A DNA stretch of 64,000 bases, from the NCBI GenBank assembly GCA_028874215.1, contig JAPPLF010000066.1, positions 104,038 to 168,037 of the forward strand, read 5' to 3'. Below, piece after piece: positions 36,821-45,907 of the stretch. The notes under the pieces are model-generated. The model saw only the letters and a list, made by a program, of their open reading frames with translations, did no database searches and was not told the DNA's origin. Positions within the stretch are counted from its first letter, which is position 1, and each line of letters opens with the position of its first letter. Position numbers and translations under genes: made by a program. The stretch is from Acidobacteriota bacterium (GTDB lineage: Bacteria; Acidobacteriota; UBA6911; RPQK01; JAJDTT01).

Positions 36821-37608
36821 GAGTCGCTCCCCTCGGTTGTCGTTCGTCGATTCCGGTCTCGTTCATCCCGGTCGTAGCGGCCGAGCAGATCGTTCCAACG
36901 GATGGAGATCAGACCCTGCAGGAGTCCGGCGCCGTCTCTGAGGAGGCGGATCTTGCTGTCGGAGTGGTGTCGCCAGATGACCCCGACCTCTCGTGCCGCC
37001 AGCTCGGCCTTGCGGGCAAGATAAAGGATTTCCACGTCGAAGGCATAGCTCGTCAGCCGCTGCTTCCGGAACAGGACGCGGCATGATTCCAGTTCGAACA
37101 GCTTGAATCCGCACTGGGTGTCGCAGTACGGCAATCCCGTCAGGAGTCTCATGGCCAAGTTGAAAATCTTTCCGGCCGTTTCCCGGAATATGCTCTGGCG
37201 CTTCCGGATCCGAGAATCCGTCAGGCCCCTCGACCCGAATGCGATCTGATTGTTGCCGCGGGTCATCTCCCGTTCCAGCTTGGCGACCTCCTCGATGGGA
37301 GTGCTCAGATCCGCGTCGGTGAGGAGGGCGTGCGTCCCGCGGGCGGCGAGCATTCCGCGGCGGACACTGTATCCCTTGCCCCGGTTGGTCCCGTTCTCCA
37401 GGATCCGGAGACATTCTTCGCTCCCACGGGCCCGCACTGCCGCAATGGCGGTCCGCACCGTTTTATCGGACGAGCCGTCGTCTACGACCAGAAGTTCGAA
37501 GGGGCGGCGGCGGTCCTCCAGGTAGGAGATGATTCTCCCGAGACTGGCTCCCAGCCGGTTCTCCTCGTTGTATGCGGGGATGATGACGGAGAGGACGACG
37601 GGCCTCAT
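36817..37608 (-). CDS. Family 2 glycosyltransferase, dolichyl-phosphate glucosyltransferase-like
   Basis: GT-A-fold enzyme expected to move a sugar from a nucleotide donor to a polyprenyl phosphate or similar lipid on the inner membrane face. Motifs are [39 protein letters not shown] and the DxD-type [23 protein letters not shown] is also typical of the ALG5-like group. No C-terminal membrane helices are seen. The ATG at 37608 overlaps the gltX stop as ATGA; a GTG at 37626 would add six residues. Length is 263 aa. Confidence 0.86.
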   Translation of the reverse strand: MRPVVLSVIIPAYNEENRLGASLGRIISYLEDRRRPFELLVVDDGSSDKTVRTAIAAVRARGSEECLRILENGTNRGKGYSVRRGMLAARGTHALLTDADLSTPIEEVAKLEREMTRGNNQIAFGSRGLTDSRIRKRQSIFRETAGKIFNLAMRLLTGLPYCDTQCGFKLFELESCRVLFRKQRLTSYAFDVEILYLARKAELAAREVGVIWRHHSDSKIRLLRDGAGLLQGLISIRWNDLLGRYDRDERDRNRRTTTEGSDS

Positions 37609-39047
37609 TGGAGGAGTTTCAGACACCTTTTAAGGCGCTCGACGACTCTTTGCCGCCCCAATGTCACGATCACATCGAAGATTCCCGGAGCCGCGGTCCT
37701 TCCCGTCAGCGCCACCCGCACGGCGCCGAAGAAGGCCCCGATCTTGAAGCCCGAGTCCTTGGCCGTTCCCCGGAGCACCGCCTCCACCGTCTCCAGGTTG
37801 AACTCCTCGAGCTGCTCGTATTCATCGGCCAGGGTCTCCAACCATCTTCGGAGCCGGGAGCGTTCCTCCGGGTCCGCCAGGGAAAAGTGGCGGCTCACCG
37901 CCTTGGATTCATAGTCGAATTCGTCGGTCAGAAAAGGAACCGCCATCTCGGGAAAGTCCGAGAGCCGGTTCAATCGGCTCTTGAGCAGGGTGATGACCGG
38001 AAGCAGGCGCCCGTCATTCCCCCGGTCCTGACGGTCTCCGGAGGGCTCAAGGAACGGTTGCAGGTGCCGGGTCAGGTCATGGCTGTTCGAGTCGGCCAGA
38101 TAGCGGGAATTCATCCACTCCAACTTCCGCCGATCGAAGACGGCGTTGGCCTTGTTGACCCGGGCCAGATCGAAGCTCTTCACCAGCTCGCCGTCGGAGA
38201 AGAGTTCGCGGTCGTCGCCCGGAGACCAGCCGAGGAGCGCCAGATAATTGCACAGAGCCCCGGGAAGGAATCCATGTTCCCGATACTCGAGCACCGACTC
38301 GGCCCCGTTCCTCTTGCTCAGCCGTTTCTTGTCGGGACCCAGAATCAGGGGAAGGTGGGCATAGCCGGGCGCCTGGTTGCCAAGTGCTTCATGCAGCAGG
38401 ATCTGCTTCGGAGTGTTGGAAAGATGGTCCGCTCCCCGGATCACGTGGGAGATTCCCATCTCCCAATCGTCGGTCACCACGCTCAGGTGGTAGGTGGGAC
38501 TTCCGTCGGACCGGAGAAGGGTGAAGTCCTCGACGTTGTCCGTAAAGAGCGAGACCTTTCCGTAGACTTGGTCCTGAAAGACGATCCTGCGGTCCGCCGG
38601 AACCCGGAAGCGGAGGGTGTGGGCTTCTCCCGCCTCGACTCGCGACCTGGCAAGGTGCGAGGCTCGATTCCGGCATCCCTGGTCTCTCCAGATCCGGCCG
38701 GCCGAGCGGGACTCGGCCGAGCGAGCCTGAATTTCCTCCGGAGGACAGAAGCAGGCGTAGGCATGATCGCCGGCAAAGGTTCTTTCGGCCGCTTCCCGAT
38801 AGAGCTCGCGCCGCTGCGACTGGTAGAAGGGTCCCTGGTCCCAGTCCAGACCCAGCCAGCGCAGCCCGTCCATGATTCCCTCTGCCATTTCCTGGCTGGA
38901 ACGCCGGGCGTCCGTATCTTCAACTCGCAAAATGAAGGTTCCCTGCGCTTTTCTGGCCAGGAGCCAGTTGAAGAGGGCGGTCCTGGCGCCGCCGAGGTGA
39001 AGGTATCCGGTTGGGCTGGGGGCGAAACGGACCCGGACGCGGCTCAT
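37605..39047 (-). CDS. gltX: Glutamyl-tRNA synthetase
   Basis: Class I synthetase that charges tRNA(Glu), and probably tRNA(Gln) given the gatCA genes nearby. The HIGH-like motif is APSPTGYLHLGGART, the KMSKS-like motif is KKRLSKRNG, and RVEDTDARRS is diagnostic. A zinc knuckle is suggested by ACFCPPEE and DQGCRN. Length is 480 aa. It is first in the gltX-GT2-pdxJ-rsmI operon, and an extended -10 lies so close to its ATG that the mRNA should be leaderless. Confidence 0.95.
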   Translation of the reverse strand: MSRVRVRFAPSPTGYLHLGGARTALFNWLLARKAQGTFILRVEDTDARRSSQEMAEGIMDGLRWLGLDWDQGPFYQSQRRELYREAAERTFAGDHAYACFCPPEEIQARSAESRSAGRIWRDQGCRNRASHLARSRVEAGEAHTLRFRVPADRRIVFQDQVYGKVSLFTDNVEDFTLLRSDGSPTYHLSVVTDDWEMGISHVIRGADHLSNTPKQILLHEALGNQAPGYAHLPLILGPDKKRLSKRNGAESVLEYREHGFLPGALCNYLALLGWSPGDDRELFSDGELVKSFDLARVNKANAVFDRRKLEWMNSRYLADSNSHDLTRHLQPFLEPSGDRQDRGNDGRLLPVITLLKSRLNRLSDFPEMAVPFLTDEFDYESKAVSRHFSLADPEERSRLRRWLETLADEYEQLEEFNLETVEAVLRGTAKDSGFKIGAFFGAVRVALTGRTAAPGIFDVIVTLGRQRVVERLKRCLKLLQ

Positions 39048-39055
39048 GGCGTCCG

Positions 39056-39064
39056 ATTATAGCA
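39056..39064 (-). promoter_or_regulatory. Extended -10 promoter giving a probably leaderless gltX mRNA
   Basis: The minus strand reads TGCTATAAT, ending eight bases before the gltX ATG. Transcription would begin about two bases before or at the start codon. No -35 of good quality is present, as is normal for extended -10 promoters. The 257-bp gap to the tRNA holds no other feature I can support. Confidence 0.6.
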
Positions 39065-39304
39065 GTCGTGATTCACCGCAAGGCGAAGGATGGCGCCGGC
39101 CCTACGGGACGGACCTGAGGAGTCGCGCCGGGAATGGTAGAATCCTCATGAACCGAGTCGTCCGGGAAGGAAGTTCGGAGCAACACGGAGGTCGTGGATG
39201 CAGCGCCGGTCAAATCCCACGATGAATCTGGCATTAAGTGACTGATCGAGCGTGAGTTTTTTCGGAGGTTTTTGCATCCAGGTTCCGAGGGGAAAGAATT
39301 TTGT

Positions 39305-39390
39305 GCCCGGATGGCGGAATTGGCAGACGCACAGGACTTAAAATCCTGAGGAGGTTCACCTCCGTGTGGGTTCGAGTCCCACTCCGGGCA
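39305..39390 (+). tRNA. tRNA-Leu (anticodon UAA)
   Basis: An 86-base class II tRNA. The acceptor arms GCCCGGA and TCCGGGC pair, with discriminator A at 39390. The anticodon loop CTTAAAA lies between AGGA and TCCT and gives anticodon UAA. The long variable arm GAGGAGGTTCACCTCC and T-arm GTGGGTTCGAGTCCCAC are intact. CCA is not encoded. It stands alone between gltX and the DegT gene. Confidence 0.97.
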
Positions 39391-39436
39391 TTCCTGGCCG
39401 CCTCGATTGAGGCCTGACCGGGCACGGGACAGGCCG

Positions 39437-40603
39437 TCAGTCCCGGTAGAAGTCGTATATTTCCTCGCAGACCCGCCTCTGCTGTTCCAGCGTCAGCTCG
39501 GGAAAGATGGGTAGCGAGATCACCTCGCGGCTTGCCGTCTCGGCCGCCGGCAGGCTTCCCGGAGTGTGCCCCAGGCGGGAGAAGGCTCCCTGGAGATGTA
39601 GAGGAACCGGATAGTAGACGGCGTTTCCAATTCCCCGGCCGGCCAGCCGGTTGGCGAGCCGGTCACGGCGAGGCGCCCGTAGCGTGTAGACGTTGTAAAC
39701 GTGGCGGCTGCGGCGAGATTCCGTCGGCGTCTTGACGGGAGTTTCTCCGAGCCATCGGTTGTAGCGCCGGGCGATGGCTCGCCGTTGGGAGTTCCAATCC
39801 TCCAGAGAATCCAGCTTGACCTCGAGTATGGCGGCCTGGAGAGTGTCCATCCGGCTGTTGAAGCCAAGGACGTCGGCCCGGTGCTTGCGGCGGTTCCCCT
39901 GATTCCGGAGGAGGACCAGCCGCTCGCCGAATTCGGCGTTGTCGGTGACGATCATCCCTGCATCGCCGAAGGCCCCCAGATTCTTGGTAGGGAAGAAGCT
40001 GAGACAGCCGGCATCGCCCAGGGAACCGACCACGGCACCGCTGTAGCAGGCTCCCGCCGCCTGCGCACAGTCCTCGATCACCTTCAACCCCCGCGCCTCC
40101 GCCAGGTCCCGAATCGGATCCATGTCCGCCGGCTGCCCATAGAGGTGAACCGGGAGGATCGCCCGGGTTCGTGAGGTGATGGCGGACTCGATCCGGTCCG
40201 GATCCAGGTTGTAGCTGCCGGGGTCGATGTCGGCGAACACCGGGGTCGCACCGCAACGGAGAATGGCGCCCGCCGTCGCAACGAAGCTGAAGGGGGTCGT
40301 GATCACTTCGTCGCCGGGGCCGACGCCGAGAGCCGAAAGGGTCAGGCGCAGCGCGTCGGTCCCCGAAGCGACGGCCACGGCGTAGCGGCACTGGCAGTAA
40401 CGGGCCATCCTCTCCTCCAGCCGAACGACAGCCGGACCCAGAATGAACTCGCCGGAATCCAGGACTTCGCGCATGGCGGCCGTGATCCGAGGTTCCAGCA
40501 GCCGGGTCTGCCGCTTCAGATCCAGCAGGGGCACCGGTTCTTGCGCGGGGCTGTCAGGAGGGAGCGGATTCAACTTTGAGGCGGTCCGGAAGGGGCTGCT
40601 CAT
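39437..40603 (-). CDS. DegT/DnrJ/EryC1/StrS family sugar aminotransferase
   Basis: PLP-dependent aminotransferase acting on a nucleotide-linked keto sugar, for surface polysaccharide or glycan synthesis. Motifs are VAVASGTDALRLTLSALGVG, TTPFSFVATAGAI, VIEDCAQAAGA and the PLP lysine in LSFFPTKNLGAFGDAG. C-terminal GNAVYYPVPLHLQ is typical. The ATG at 40603 overlaps the epimerase gene by 50 bp; a GTG at 40534 would begin at PLLDLKRQ, closer to the usual start. Length is 388 aa from the ATG. It is the third gene after the propeller and epimerase genes. Confidence 0.92.
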   Translation of the reverse strand: MSSPFRTASKLNPLPPDSPAQEPVPLLDLKRQTRLLEPRITAAMREVLDSGEFILGPAVVRLEERMARYCQCRYAVAVASGTDALRLTLSALGVGPGDEVITTPFSFVATAGAILRCGATPVFADIDPGSYNLDPDRIESAITSRTRAILPVHLYGQPADMDPIRDLAEARGLKVIEDCAQAAGACYSGAVVGSLGDAGCLSFFPTKNLGAFGDAGMIVTDNAEFGERLVLLRNQGNRRKHRADVLGFNSRMDTLQAAILEVKLDSLEDWNSQRRAIARRYNRWLGETPVKTPTESRRSRHVYNVYTLRAPRRDRLANRLAGRGIGNAVYYPVPLHLQGAFSRLGHTPGSLPAAETASREVISLPIFPELTLEQQRRVCEEIYDFYRD

Positions 40604-41558
40604 GGTCTCTTACTGCAATCAGGATCTCGTCCAGAGTCCGGGTCGATCTCCATCCCACGAGCGCCCGGATTCGGGAGAGGTCGGGAACGCGGCGCTGCAT
40701 GTCCTCGAAGCCCTTCCCATACGCTTCGGAGTAGGAAATATGGACGATGGGTGAGGAGGATCCGGTCAGAACCCTGACCCGGCGAGCGAGTTGGTTGATG
40801 GAAACCTCCTGATCGTTGCCGACATTGTAGACATCCCCCGTTGCACCGGGACTCGCGGCCAGGCGGATCAGGGCCTCGGCGGCATCTCTGACGTCGCAGA
40901 AGCATCGGGTCTGGGAACCGTCACCGTAGACCGTGATGGGCTCTCCGGCGAGGGCCTGGCGGATGAATCGAGGCACCACCATGCCGTAGCGCCCCCGCTG
41001 GCGCGGTCCGACGGTGTTGAAGAGCCTGAACACGACGACGTCGAGGTCGTATTGCCGCTGGTAGGCCAAGCCCAGAAACTCGTCGATCATCTTGCTGGCG
41101 CCGTAAGCCCACCGGCTCTTCTGGGTTCCCCCCAGCAGCAGGTCGTCTTCCTCGCTGAACGGGATCTTCACCCCCTTGCCGTAGACCTCCGACGTACTCG
41201 CCAACAGGACACGGCATCGGTAGCGGAGGGCGGCCTTGAGAATGGCCTCGGTCCCCATGATGTTGGTCTCGATGGTGTGGACGGGGTCCCGGACGATGAG
41301 CTGGACACCCACGGCCGCCGCGAAATGGAGTATGACGTCGGAGGTGGAGGCGAGACGATCCATCACGATTTCGTCGGTGATGTTGGCGCGAACGAATTGG
41401 AATCGTGGATGGTCCAGAAGATGCCGGATGTTGGAGAGGCGTCCCGTCGACAGGTTGTCCACGCCGACGACACGGTCTCCCCTGGCGATCAGCGCGTCCG
41501 CCACGTGGGAGCCGATAAAACCGGCGCCGCCGGTAATCAGGAATCTGGATTTCCTCAA
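40554..41558 (-). CDS. NAD-dependent nucleotide-sugar epimerase/dehydratase
   Basis: Extended short-chain dehydrogenase acting on a nucleotide sugar. The NAD motif is ITGGAGFIGSHVAD. The catalytic pair is Ser/Thr in LLASTSEVYGKG and YGASK in RWAYGASKMIDEF; FNTVGPRQ and VYGDGSQTRCFCDVRD are typical of UDP-glucose-4-epimerase-like and UDP-glucuronate decarboxylase-like enzymes. I use the TTG at 41558, which has GAGG six bases upstream; another TTG at 41576 lacks a ribosome site. The partner DegT gene overlaps its end. Exact substrate unknown. Confidence 0.88.
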   Translation of the reverse strand: MRKSRFLITGGAGFIGSHVADALIARGDRVVGVDNLSTGRLSNIRHLLDHPRFQFVRANITDEIVMDRLASTSDVILHFAAAVGVQLIVRDPVHTIETNIMGTEAILKAALRYRCRVLLASTSEVYGKGVKIPFSEEDDLLLGGTQKSRWAYGASKMIDEFLGLAYQRQYDLDVVVFRLFNTVGPRQRGRYGMVVPRFIRQALAGEPITVYGDGSQTRCFCDVRDAAEALIRLAASPGATGDVYNVGNDQEVSINQLARRVRVLTGSSSPIVHISYSEAYGKGFEDMQRRVPDLSRIRALVGWRSTRTLDEILIAVRDHEQPLPDRLKVESAPS

Positions 41559-41594
41559 GTCCGACCTCGCGCCCAAGTCTACTACGACCGGTCG

Positions 41595-43151
41595 TCAGGA
41601 GACGAACTGGAGCGAGTAGAGGGCCGCCGCCCGCATGGCCAACCGCAATCTCACCGGCTTGCCTTCCAGTTGGGAGACCTGGGCGTCACGCCAGCGCAAC
41701 TCCTGACGCCCGCTCTCCAGCAGTGGAATCGACTGCTCCAGCGAGAAGCCTTCGATGCTCCCTCCCGACGGGTCCACCATCGCTCCCCGGACCTCGCACT
41801 CATCGAAGTTGCGATAGCTCTTGGGGAGCTCCATGGGCAGCGAAGCGTCGATGTCCAGCATCAGCTTCGAGCCGGTGAAGGTGAAGGGCCGGGTCAGGAT
41901 CGTCCCTTGGAAAGGACCGGCCAGCAGGCCCAGCCACCGATCTTCGGGAAGTGTCGCCAGGGCGATCGATATGTCGTTCCTGGAACCCAGCTTGCTCGGA
42001 CGGTAGCTGTGGGCTCCGCTGAAGGCGCAGTAGTAGATCCAGATCTTTCCGTCATGGAAGATGGGCCCGTTGGGGGACATGTAGCCGGCGTCGTAGCTTC
42101 CGATCTCACCCCGGCCCAGAAATGGGACTTTCCGATCCACCCAGCTCCAGTTGAACCCGTCGCGGCTGGTCATCAGGAAGATGTCCCACACCTGCTCGTG
42201 GGTCTCGTGCATCCAGAGGAAACCGACGTAGATGCCTGCGGTCACCCCGGCGGTGAAGCACATGTATTGGTAATCGACCCGGTCGTTCCGGTCCGGCGCC
42301 AGCATGATGCGCGTGGGTGTCCAGTGGACAAAATCGTCACTCTCGGAATAGCCGATGGTCCGGATATGCCGGTGGACGCCGTTGCCGTGGATTTCCATGG
42401 CCAACGGGTGGCCGGGCCGGGGATACAGGACATGTTTCTTTCGAAGCGGGTCCCACCCCATCATAGTGGGCCCGTCGCCCAGATTGGCCCCGTGGCGAAT
42501 CACCGGGTTCCCGGGCCAAGGCGTCCAGTGCAGGCCGTCGGGAGAAAAGGCCACCGCAGCGCCGCCGGTGTGGTTGGGAACCGGGCCCTCCTGTTCGCCC
42601 AAGGCCTTGTAACGCCGCTGGGGATCGGGGTCGTGTGGATCCTTGATGACGTTGAAGTAATTGGGATCCCCGAAATTGGCCATGATGTTGTTCTGCTTGG
42701 ATCCCTGGAAGTCGTAGATGCCCAGTTCAGGCTTCTCCCAGTTGTAACCGTCTTCAGAGACGGCATGGCACCAGAGGCGGCTTCCATCCCGGAAACCCCA
42801 CGGCAGGTACCACATCTTGAAGATCTTGTCCTCTTGGTCGTAGAGGACGCTCTGGCCAAAGATTTGAACTCCGCGAAAATATTCGGAGGCATCTCCCATC
42901 TCCCACGGCCGATCCCGCTGCAGGATGGGATTTCCCGGATATTTCCATGGGCGATACATGAAGCGGGAGATCCGGTTCGCCTCCTCGATCATCCAATCGT
43001 CAAGAAAAAGCTGCTTCTGTCCCGCCAACTCCAGGATCCCGGGCCGGGGCCGCGACGCCGGCTCCAGGCCCTGTCCGACCGCCGCCGGAACCGCCGCCAG
43101 ACCGGCGGCCGGCAAACCCAAAGAAGCTTTGACGAAATCCCTTCTCTTCAT
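41595..43151 (-). CDS. Tat-exported beta-propeller protein, glycosidase-like
   Basis: Secreted protein of unknown substrate. The N-terminus MKRRDFVKASLGLPAAG is a Tat signal peptide (twin Arg, then a hydrophobic stretch ending near VGQG). The mature part has repeated motifs of a five-bladed propeller as in GH32/GH43 relatives: AVSEDGYNWEKPELG, AFSPDGLHWTPW, SESDDFVHWTP and TSRDGFNWSW. QKQLFLDDWMI near the start is common to a large uncharacterised planctomycete/acidobacterial group. Length is 518 aa. It is the first gene of a likely operon with the epimerase (about 18-36 bp gap) and DegT genes. Confidence 0.78.
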   Translation of the reverse strand: MKRRDFVKASLGLPAAGLAAVPAAVGQGLEPASRPRPGILELAGQKQLFLDDWMIEEANRISRFMYRPWKYPGNPILQRDRPWEMGDASEYFRGVQIFGQSVLYDQEDKIFKMWYLPWGFRDGSRLWCHAVSEDGYNWEKPELGIYDFQGSKQNNIMANFGDPNYFNVIKDPHDPDPQRRYKALGEQEGPVPNHTGGAAVAFSPDGLHWTPWPGNPVIRHGANLGDGPTMMGWDPLRKKHVLYPRPGHPLAMEIHGNGVHRHIRTIGYSESDDFVHWTPTRIMLAPDRNDRVDYQYMCFTAGVTAGIYVGFLWMHETHEQVWDIFLMTSRDGFNWSWVDRKVPFLGRGEIGSYDAGYMSPNGPIFHDGKIWIYYCAFSGAHSYRPSKLGSRNDISIALATLPEDRWLGLLAGPFQGTILTRPFTFTGSKLMLDIDASLPMELPKSYRNFDECEVRGAMVDPSGGSIEGFSLEQSIPLLESGRQELRWRDAQVSQLEGKPVRLRLAMRAAALYSLQFVS

Positions 43152-43264
43152 CTCAATGTTCCTGTCCTGGAGTGCCGTTCAAGGTTTCTTCACCGGACCA
43201 GGCGGCGAATCCGGACGCCGTCCCGCGTACGCTCGATACCCTCTCGGGGCCCCGGGAAAGCACT

Positions 43265-43273
43265 ATGCTATTC
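43265..43273 (+). promoter_or_regulatory. Extended -10-like element upstream of the ankyrin gene
   Basis: TGCTATTCT resembles the TGnTATAAT form seen before ppiD, gltX and tdh, about 58 bases before the ATG at 43331. It is a match in pattern only. Confidence 0.3.
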
Positions 43274-43330
43274 TTGGTTTCACGGCCCCGGGTTTGCCAT
43301 TCCGGAAACCGGCCGGCGGGACCCCCGGAA

Positions 43331-44788
43331 ATGATGTGGAAGCCGCTCACAGGGATCATCCGGATCGCTCTCCTCGGATGCTTTCTTACCGTCGCCTACA
43401 GCGCCCCCGAATCTGACCAGCGGAGCTTGGTCGATGCCATCGAGAGAGGGGATTTCGAGACCTTCGAGAGACTAATCGGAGCCGTTGCCGACGTCAATGC
43501 CATCGACGAGCGGGGGCGGTCCCTGTTGCTGGTAGCGGTGGACCGAGGCGACTTGAACGCCATCTGGGCCTTGCTGCTCCGGGGCGCCGATCCGAATCTG
43601 GCGGATCGCGACGGAAGGACGCCGCTATTGGTGGCGGCGGGACGGGGAGACGCCACAATCACTCAGGCGCTTCTGATCAAGGGGGCATCCACGACCGTCG
43701 AAGACCGGCAGAAGCGTCGGCCGCTCCAATTGGCTGCGGAAGGCGGAGCCTCATCCACGGTTCAGGCTTTGGTGGCCGCGGGCGCCGACGTGAACATGGG
43801 GGGCCCGCAGCGGACGACCCCCTTGCTGGGCGCTGCCGAGACCGGCGACGCGGCGACGGTTCGCGCCCTGCTGGCGGCCGGCGCCGATGCCAAGGTTCGG
43901 AACAGCCGGAATGAGACGGCGCTGCATTTCGCAGCTTCCCGCGGTGACGCCGCCATGGTGCAATCTCTCCTGATGGCGGGCGCCGCCGCCGACGCTCCGG
44001 ATCGGGACGGCCGGACGCCGGTCATGATTGCGGCGGCCGGCGGAGAGGGGGCCGCTCTCCACGCTCTGATTCAGGCGGGCGCCGATTTTGAGCAGCGGGA
44101 CAAGGAGAAAAGGAGTCCCCTTCTCCTGGCGGTGGAAATGGGGGATGTCATGTCGGTCCAATCCCTGCTGGCGGCCGGCGCCGACCCCAATACGCCGGAC
44201 CGAAACAAGAACACCCCACTGCTGGAGGCCTCCCGCAGGGGATTCATCGTGGCGGCCCAGGCTCTGCTGGCGGCCGGCGCCGATGTCAACGCCCGGAACA
44301 AGAAAAACGAACGGGCTCTGCTCCTGGCTATTGAGAAAGGCTTCTCTCCCCTCGGCTTGTCTCTGCTCACCCATCCGGACATCGAGGTCAATTTCAAGGA
44401 CAAGCATGGCCTCACGCCCCTCATGTGGTCCTGCGTGGCGGGACGCACGTCCCTGGTCGCCGCTCTGATCGCCCGTGGCGCCAAAGTGAAGGAAAAGGAC
44501 CACAGCGGCCAGACCCCCCTGATGTGGGCGGCGGCCGGAATGTACGCCGAATTGGTTCAGTTGCTGCTGGATGCGGGCGCCGATGTCAACGCCCGGGCCG
44601 AACATCGGATGACGGCACTCATGGTCGCCGCCAGCAAGGACGATCCGGCCACCGTGAAGGCGTTGGCGGCGGCCGGCGCCAAGCTGCACGCCCGGGCCGA
44701 GAATGGCCAGACCGCCATGATGATGGCCGCGCAACGAGGCCATGTCGGAGCCGTGCGGGCGCTGAAACAGGCCGGCGCCGAAAAATAG
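43331..44788 (+). CDS. Exported ankyrin-repeat protein
   Basis: An N-terminal signal peptide (IIRIALLGCFLTVAYSA) is followed by about thirteen ankyrin repeats that fill the rest of the 485-aa protein. Repeat units read like RTPLLVAAGRGDATITQALL and AAGADVNARNKKNERALLLA. No catalytic domain is present, so it is probably a periplasmic binding scaffold. The repeats differ in sequence but share AAGAD cores, which also makes the DNA internally repetitive. The ATG at 43331 is chosen because it begins the signal peptide; in-frame starts further upstream add residues unlike any leader. It converges with the next minus-strand gene. Confidence 0.85.
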   Translation: MMWKPLTGIIRIALLGCFLTVAYSAPESDQRSLVDAIERGDFETFERLIGAVADVNAIDERGRSLLLVAVDRGDLNAIWALLLRGADPNLADRDGRTPLLVAAGRGDATITQALLIKGASTTVEDRQKRRPLQLAAEGGASSTVQALVAAGADVNMGGPQRTTPLLGAAETGDAATVRALLAAGADAKVRNSRNETALHFAASRGDAAMVQSLLMAGAAADAPDRDGRTPVMIAAAGGEGAALHALIQAGADFEQRDKEKRSPLLLAVEMGDVMSVQSLLAAGADPNTPDRNKNTPLLEASRRGFIVAAQALLAAGADVNARNKKNERALLLAIEKGFSPLGLSLLTHPDIEVNFKDKHGLTPLMWSCVAGRTSLVAALIARGAKVKEKDHSGQTPLMWAAAGMYAELVQLLLDAGADVNARAEHRMTALMVAASKDDPATVKALAAAGAKLHARAENGQTAMMMAAQRGHVGAVRALKQAGAEK

Positions 44789-44817
44789 GCAGGCGGACAG
44801 GATTTGCCGGGTGCGGA

Positions 44818-45354
44818 TCAATTCGCCGAATTGGCGGTCCGGTAGTCCTCGATGAAGCGATCCACCGACTGGGCGGCCACCTGGGCCAGCACGCGGACCG
44901 AGTCGGCCGATACGGCGCCGACCCGGCACCCCGTCGTCCAGGTCGTGGCGGCCACCACGACGCTTGGAAGCCGCTCCAGTCTCACGTTCTGGTTCAACTG
45001 CAGGTCCACGGCGTAGACATAGAGATCCTTGCTCTTCACGGCGTGGACGTTCAGGTAGAGGTAGGGCGCGCCCGCGGCGATGGTCCACTGGTCTTCCATC
45101 AAGACCCGGACGCCGGCATCCCACAGCCGTTGGACCACTCCCTCCTCGATGGCTTGCTTGGAAAGGCCGTCATCCACCGCCTCGGGCCGGAGTTCCTCCA
45201 CCACGACGTGCACGCCGTCGAGTCCGCGCAGCGTGTCCCGCGCCACTGCGTGGGGAGACGTCGCCACGGACTCCTGAGCCAGCAGGACGCCCCCACAGAG
45301 AAGCAAAGCAACCGCCGCCGTTGTCGTACTTTCAAGGCTTGCTTCTCGATGCAT
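44818..45354 (-). CDS. Exported protein of unknown function (178 aa)
   Basis: No recognised family. A signal peptide (TTTAAVALLLCGGVLLA) is followed by a compact domain of about 150 residues: GLDGVHVVVEELRPEA, QAIEEGVVQRLWDAGVRVL, YLYLNVHAVKSKDLYVYAVDLQLNQ. This alternating strand/helix pattern could be a small alpha/beta binding fold. The single Cys in CGG is near the cleavage site and could be a lipobox only loosely. The ATG at 45354 is 26 bp downstream of the ferredoxin gene stop, so the two may be co-transcribed. Confidence 0.7.
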   Translation of the reverse strand: MHREASLESTTTAAVALLLCGGVLLAQESVATSPHAVARDTLRGLDGVHVVVEELRPEAVDDGLSKQAIEEGVVQRLWDAGVRVLMEDQWTIAAGAPYLYLNVHAVKSKDLYVYAVDLQLNQNVRLERLPSVVVAATTWTTGCRVGAVSADSVRVLAQVAAQSVDRFIEDYRTANSAN

Positions 45355-45380
45355 GATTCTTGGCTCCGTTCCTCTCCGCC

Positions 45381-45791
45381 TCAGTCCGGGTCCAGGACGT
45401 GTTCGATGATGAGGTGCTCGCGGACCAGGCGGCCGCCGACCAGATGTTCCCGGATGATTCGTTCCAGAACCGGTGGATCGCAGCGCCGATACCAGGCTCC
45501 CTCCGGATAGACCACGGCCATGGGGCCGTCCATGCAGATTCGCAGGCAGTCCGCTTTCGTGCGGCATATCCCTCCCTGCTCCGAGAGCCCCAGTTCCTTG
45601 AGGCGCCGCTTCAGGTATTGCCAAGCCTCCAAGGTCCGCTGGCGGTCGGCGCATTTGGGCTTGGCCTGGTCACAGCAGAGGAAGATATGGCGCCTGCAGA
45701 CCGGCACGCCAAGCGCTTCGGCCACTTTTCTCTGCCGCTCCAACTGGTCGTTGCCGGGAACCGGAGCTTCGTTTGCGATCTCTTTGCTCAT
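45381..45791 (-). CDS. Thioredoxin-like [2Fe-2S] ferredoxin
   Basis: Small cytoplasmic electron carrier of the thioredoxin-like (Shethna-type) ferredoxin family. The segment [15 protein letters not shown] starts the domain and [27 protein letters not shown] ends the cluster-binding part. Candidate ligands are C39/C40, C47, C82 and C86. Length is 136 aa. It is divergent from and slightly overlaps the upstream frame of the gene at 45908. Its electron partner is not evident. Confidence 0.88.
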   Translation of the reverse strand: MSKEIANEAPVPGNDQLERQRKVAEALGVPVCRRHIFLCCDQAKPKCADRQRTLEAWQYLKRRLKELGLSEQGGICRTKADCLRICMDGPMAVVYPEGAWYRRCDPPVLERIIREHLVGGRLVREHLIIEHVLDPD

Positions 45792-45907
45792 CCGGCGTGA
45801 AGTCTACCGTGAAGAGAACGGGGGAAGGAAGAGGAGCCTTTCCGGAGTCGTCACCGGCCGAGCGTATGATCGGGCGCGGGAGAGGCGAGGCCGGAGTGGC
45901 GAATAGT

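Noticed and set aside
43331..44788. DNA repeat array such as CRISPR
   Set aside because: The periodic sequence encodes ankyrin repeats in frame, with no identical repeats or spacers.
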